From Gordonia insulae (GTDB taxonomy: Bacteria; Actinomycetota; Actinomycetes; Mycobacteriales; Mycobacteriaceae), in the NCBI RefSeq assembly GCF_003855095.1, contig NZ_CP033972.1, positions 4,340,001 through 4,404,000 of the forward strand: 64,000 nucleotides of DNA. The letters run 5' to 3'. Below, one piece after another: positions 62,894 to 64,000 of this stretch. A model generated the notes under the pieces. That model did no database searches. It was not told where the DNA came from and saw nothing but the letters and a program-made list of their open reading frames with translations. How positions within the stretch are numbered: position 1 is the stretch's first letter; the number at the start of each line of letters is the position of its first letter. The position numbers and the translations under genes are program-made.

Positions 62894-64000
62894 ATGATGC
62901 TGGGGGCGTGGGTCACCGTGGTCACGGCCCTGGTTCTGGTGATACCCGGTGCGCTGGTCGGGCGTCGGATGGCCCTGCCGTGGCCGGTGGCGATCGCGGC
63001 CGGACCGCCGATCACCTTCGCCATCGTCAGCGTCTTCACCGTTCTCTACTCGGCCATCGGCTTCGAATGGAATGCCGTCACCGCCCTGCTGGCGCTGGTG
63101 ATCACCCTGCTCGGCGCGTGGGCGTACGCCGCGCTGCTGCGTATCCGCCGGCTGCGCCACCTCGCCCCGGAGCCGGGTCCCGACGACGATCCGCCGCTGA
63201 GCGGCCGCGCCGCACTGCAGTTGGTGGGCGGGGTGGGCGTCGGTGCGGTGATCATCGCGATCACCTGCATCCGCCCGCTGGTCAACACCGCGTTCGCCGG
63301 GCTGAACAACATCTCCCAGGTGTGGGATTCGCTCTGGCATGCGAGCTCGCTGCGCTGGATTCACGAGACCGGGATCGGCTCGGCGCTGCGCATGGGTGAG
63401 CTGATGAACTACGACACCCACGGCTTCAACTACTACCCGAACACGTGGCACGCCCTCGGCGCCGTCCTGTTCCCCCTGACCGGGGCCAACCCGGTCGAGC
63501 TCTACAACAGCTATTCGCCTGCCGTGCTCGCCATCACCGTGCCGTTCGGGGTCGCGTCGCTGGCCTACTGGTTCGCCCGGCACCGCTTCGACACCTCCCG
63601 CTCCGCATTCCTCGCCGGGTCGGCCGCCGCGGTGTCCGCGCTGTTCCCGTCGCTGCCCTACGTCGAGATCCAGTTGACGTCGGTGCCCAACGCGGTCGGC
63701 GTCTCCATCGCGCCCATCGCCGCGGTCCTGGTGATCAGTGCGGTCCGCGACCGCCGCCGCGTCCTGCCGGCCGCTGTCGCGCTGGCCGGGGTCACCGCGA
63801 CCCATCCGTCGGGCCTGATCCTCGCCGGCGTGATCGTCGGACTGTGGTGGGTGTGCGAGGGCCTGTGGCGCCCCGCGTACGGGCGCCTGCGCGATCTGGG
63901 CACCTTGGTCATCACCGGGGCGATCACGGTGGTGGGCATCGCGCCGGTCGTCCTGGGCACGATCCGCGTCGCCGACACCAACGAGCTGCCGTTCTTCGAC
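62894..64000 (+). CDS. Large polytopic membrane protein, DUF6541-type (partial, runs off the window)
   Basis: The open frame from ATG 62894 continues to the window edge, 369 codons. Multiple hydrophobic helices begin immediately (VTVVTALVLVIPGALVGRRM, ITFAIVSVFTVLYSAIGFEW). A large extracytoplasmic loop contains NNISQVWDSLWHASSLRWI and NYDTHGFNYYPNTWHALGAVLFP. GATH-like THPSGLILAGVIVG follows later. This fits the DUF6541 family of actinobacterial membrane proteins, possibly GT-C glycosyltransferase-like. GGGAGG precedes the start. Confidence 0.8.
   Translation, partial: MMLGAWVTVVTALVLVIPGALVGRRMALPWPVAIAAGPPITFAIVSVFTVLYSAIGFEWNAVTALLALVITLLGAWAYAALLRIRRLRHLAPEPGPDDDPPLSGRAALQLVGGVGVGAVIIAITCIRPLVNTAFAGLNNISQVWDSLWHASSLRWIHETGIGSALRMGELMNYDTHGFNYYPNTWHALGAVLFPLTGANPVELYNSYSPAVLAITVPFGVASLAYWFARHRFDTSRSAFLAGSAAAVSALFPSLPYVEIQLTSVPNAVGVSIAPIAAVLVISAVRDRRRVLPAAVALAGVTATHPSGLILAGVIVGLWWVCEGLWRPAYGRLRDLGTLVITGAITVVGIAPVVLGTIRVADTNELPFFD

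Overview
The window is high-GC, densely coded actinobacterial DNA. Several markers point to a mycolic-acid-containing actinomycete such as Gordonia or a close relative: WhiB, GlxR/Crp, PonA2, MarP, a 6C small RNA, a Tad/Flp locus beside a septum-site (Ssd) gene, many GTG starts and many promoters placed for leaderless transcription. The genus is an inference. From about 7.4 to 50.6 kb the gene order mirrors, in reverse orientation, the Mycobacterium tuberculosis block Rv3644c-Rv3683, as I recall that genome. It runs from a metallophosphoesterase and ponA2 at the left to topA, an adenylate cyclase and the DNA polymerase III delta' subunit at the right.

Left accessory region (1-6.9 kb): a guaiacol/aromatic O-demethylase pair (gcoA, and gcoB cut by the window edge) diverges from an AraC-type regulator. 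A PaaX-type regulator, an AidB-like acyl-CoA dehydrogenase and two crotonase-fold proteins follow. The acyl-CoA dehydrogenase is broken by a 14-bp tandem duplication, and both crotonases lack the usual catalytic glutamate pair. Conserved core, part 1 (6.9-30.1 kb): a DUF7144-type membrane protein, HAD hydrolase, metallophosphoesterase, ponA2, whiB4, two ArsA/GET3-like ATPases, DUF4177 and RidA proteins, a frameshifted TSUP permease, an MFS transporter, NfeD-like and flotillin proteins, an MBL hydrolase, glxR, nth, a membrane thioredoxin-like protein, a CoA-type NUDIX hydrolase, marP, an EphE-like protein, a holin-like protein, a HEAT/MerR pair and acs.

Conserved core, part 2 (30.3-50.6 kb): a degenerate Fic-fold protein, a 575-bp gene-free stretch with two striking palindromes, a HAD-IB phosphatase, the 6C RNA, a secreted lipase, the seven-gene ssd-tadABC-flp-tadE-tadE/G operon, an F420-type LLM oxidoreductase, the MrfA-like helicase with a coupled small gene, cspA with a strong terminator, topA, a repeat/palindrome cluster, a membrane adenylate cyclase and holB. 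A regulatory theme links cyclase, GlxR and acs: the cyclase makes cAMP, GlxR binds it, and a good GlxR/CRP box lies upstream of acs.

Right accessory region (50.6-64 kb): a NitT/TauT/THI5-like ABC transporter with two permeases; a LysR regulator with a small acidic protein; tRNA-Thr(CGT); a secreted lipase-like hydrolase; an AraC-VOC pair; an ASCH protein divergent from a pterin-dehydratase/VOC fusion; malic enzyme; a GntR regulator with an MFS transporter; and the start of a large membrane protein. I see no insertion sequences, prophage, integrase, CRISPR array or rRNA.
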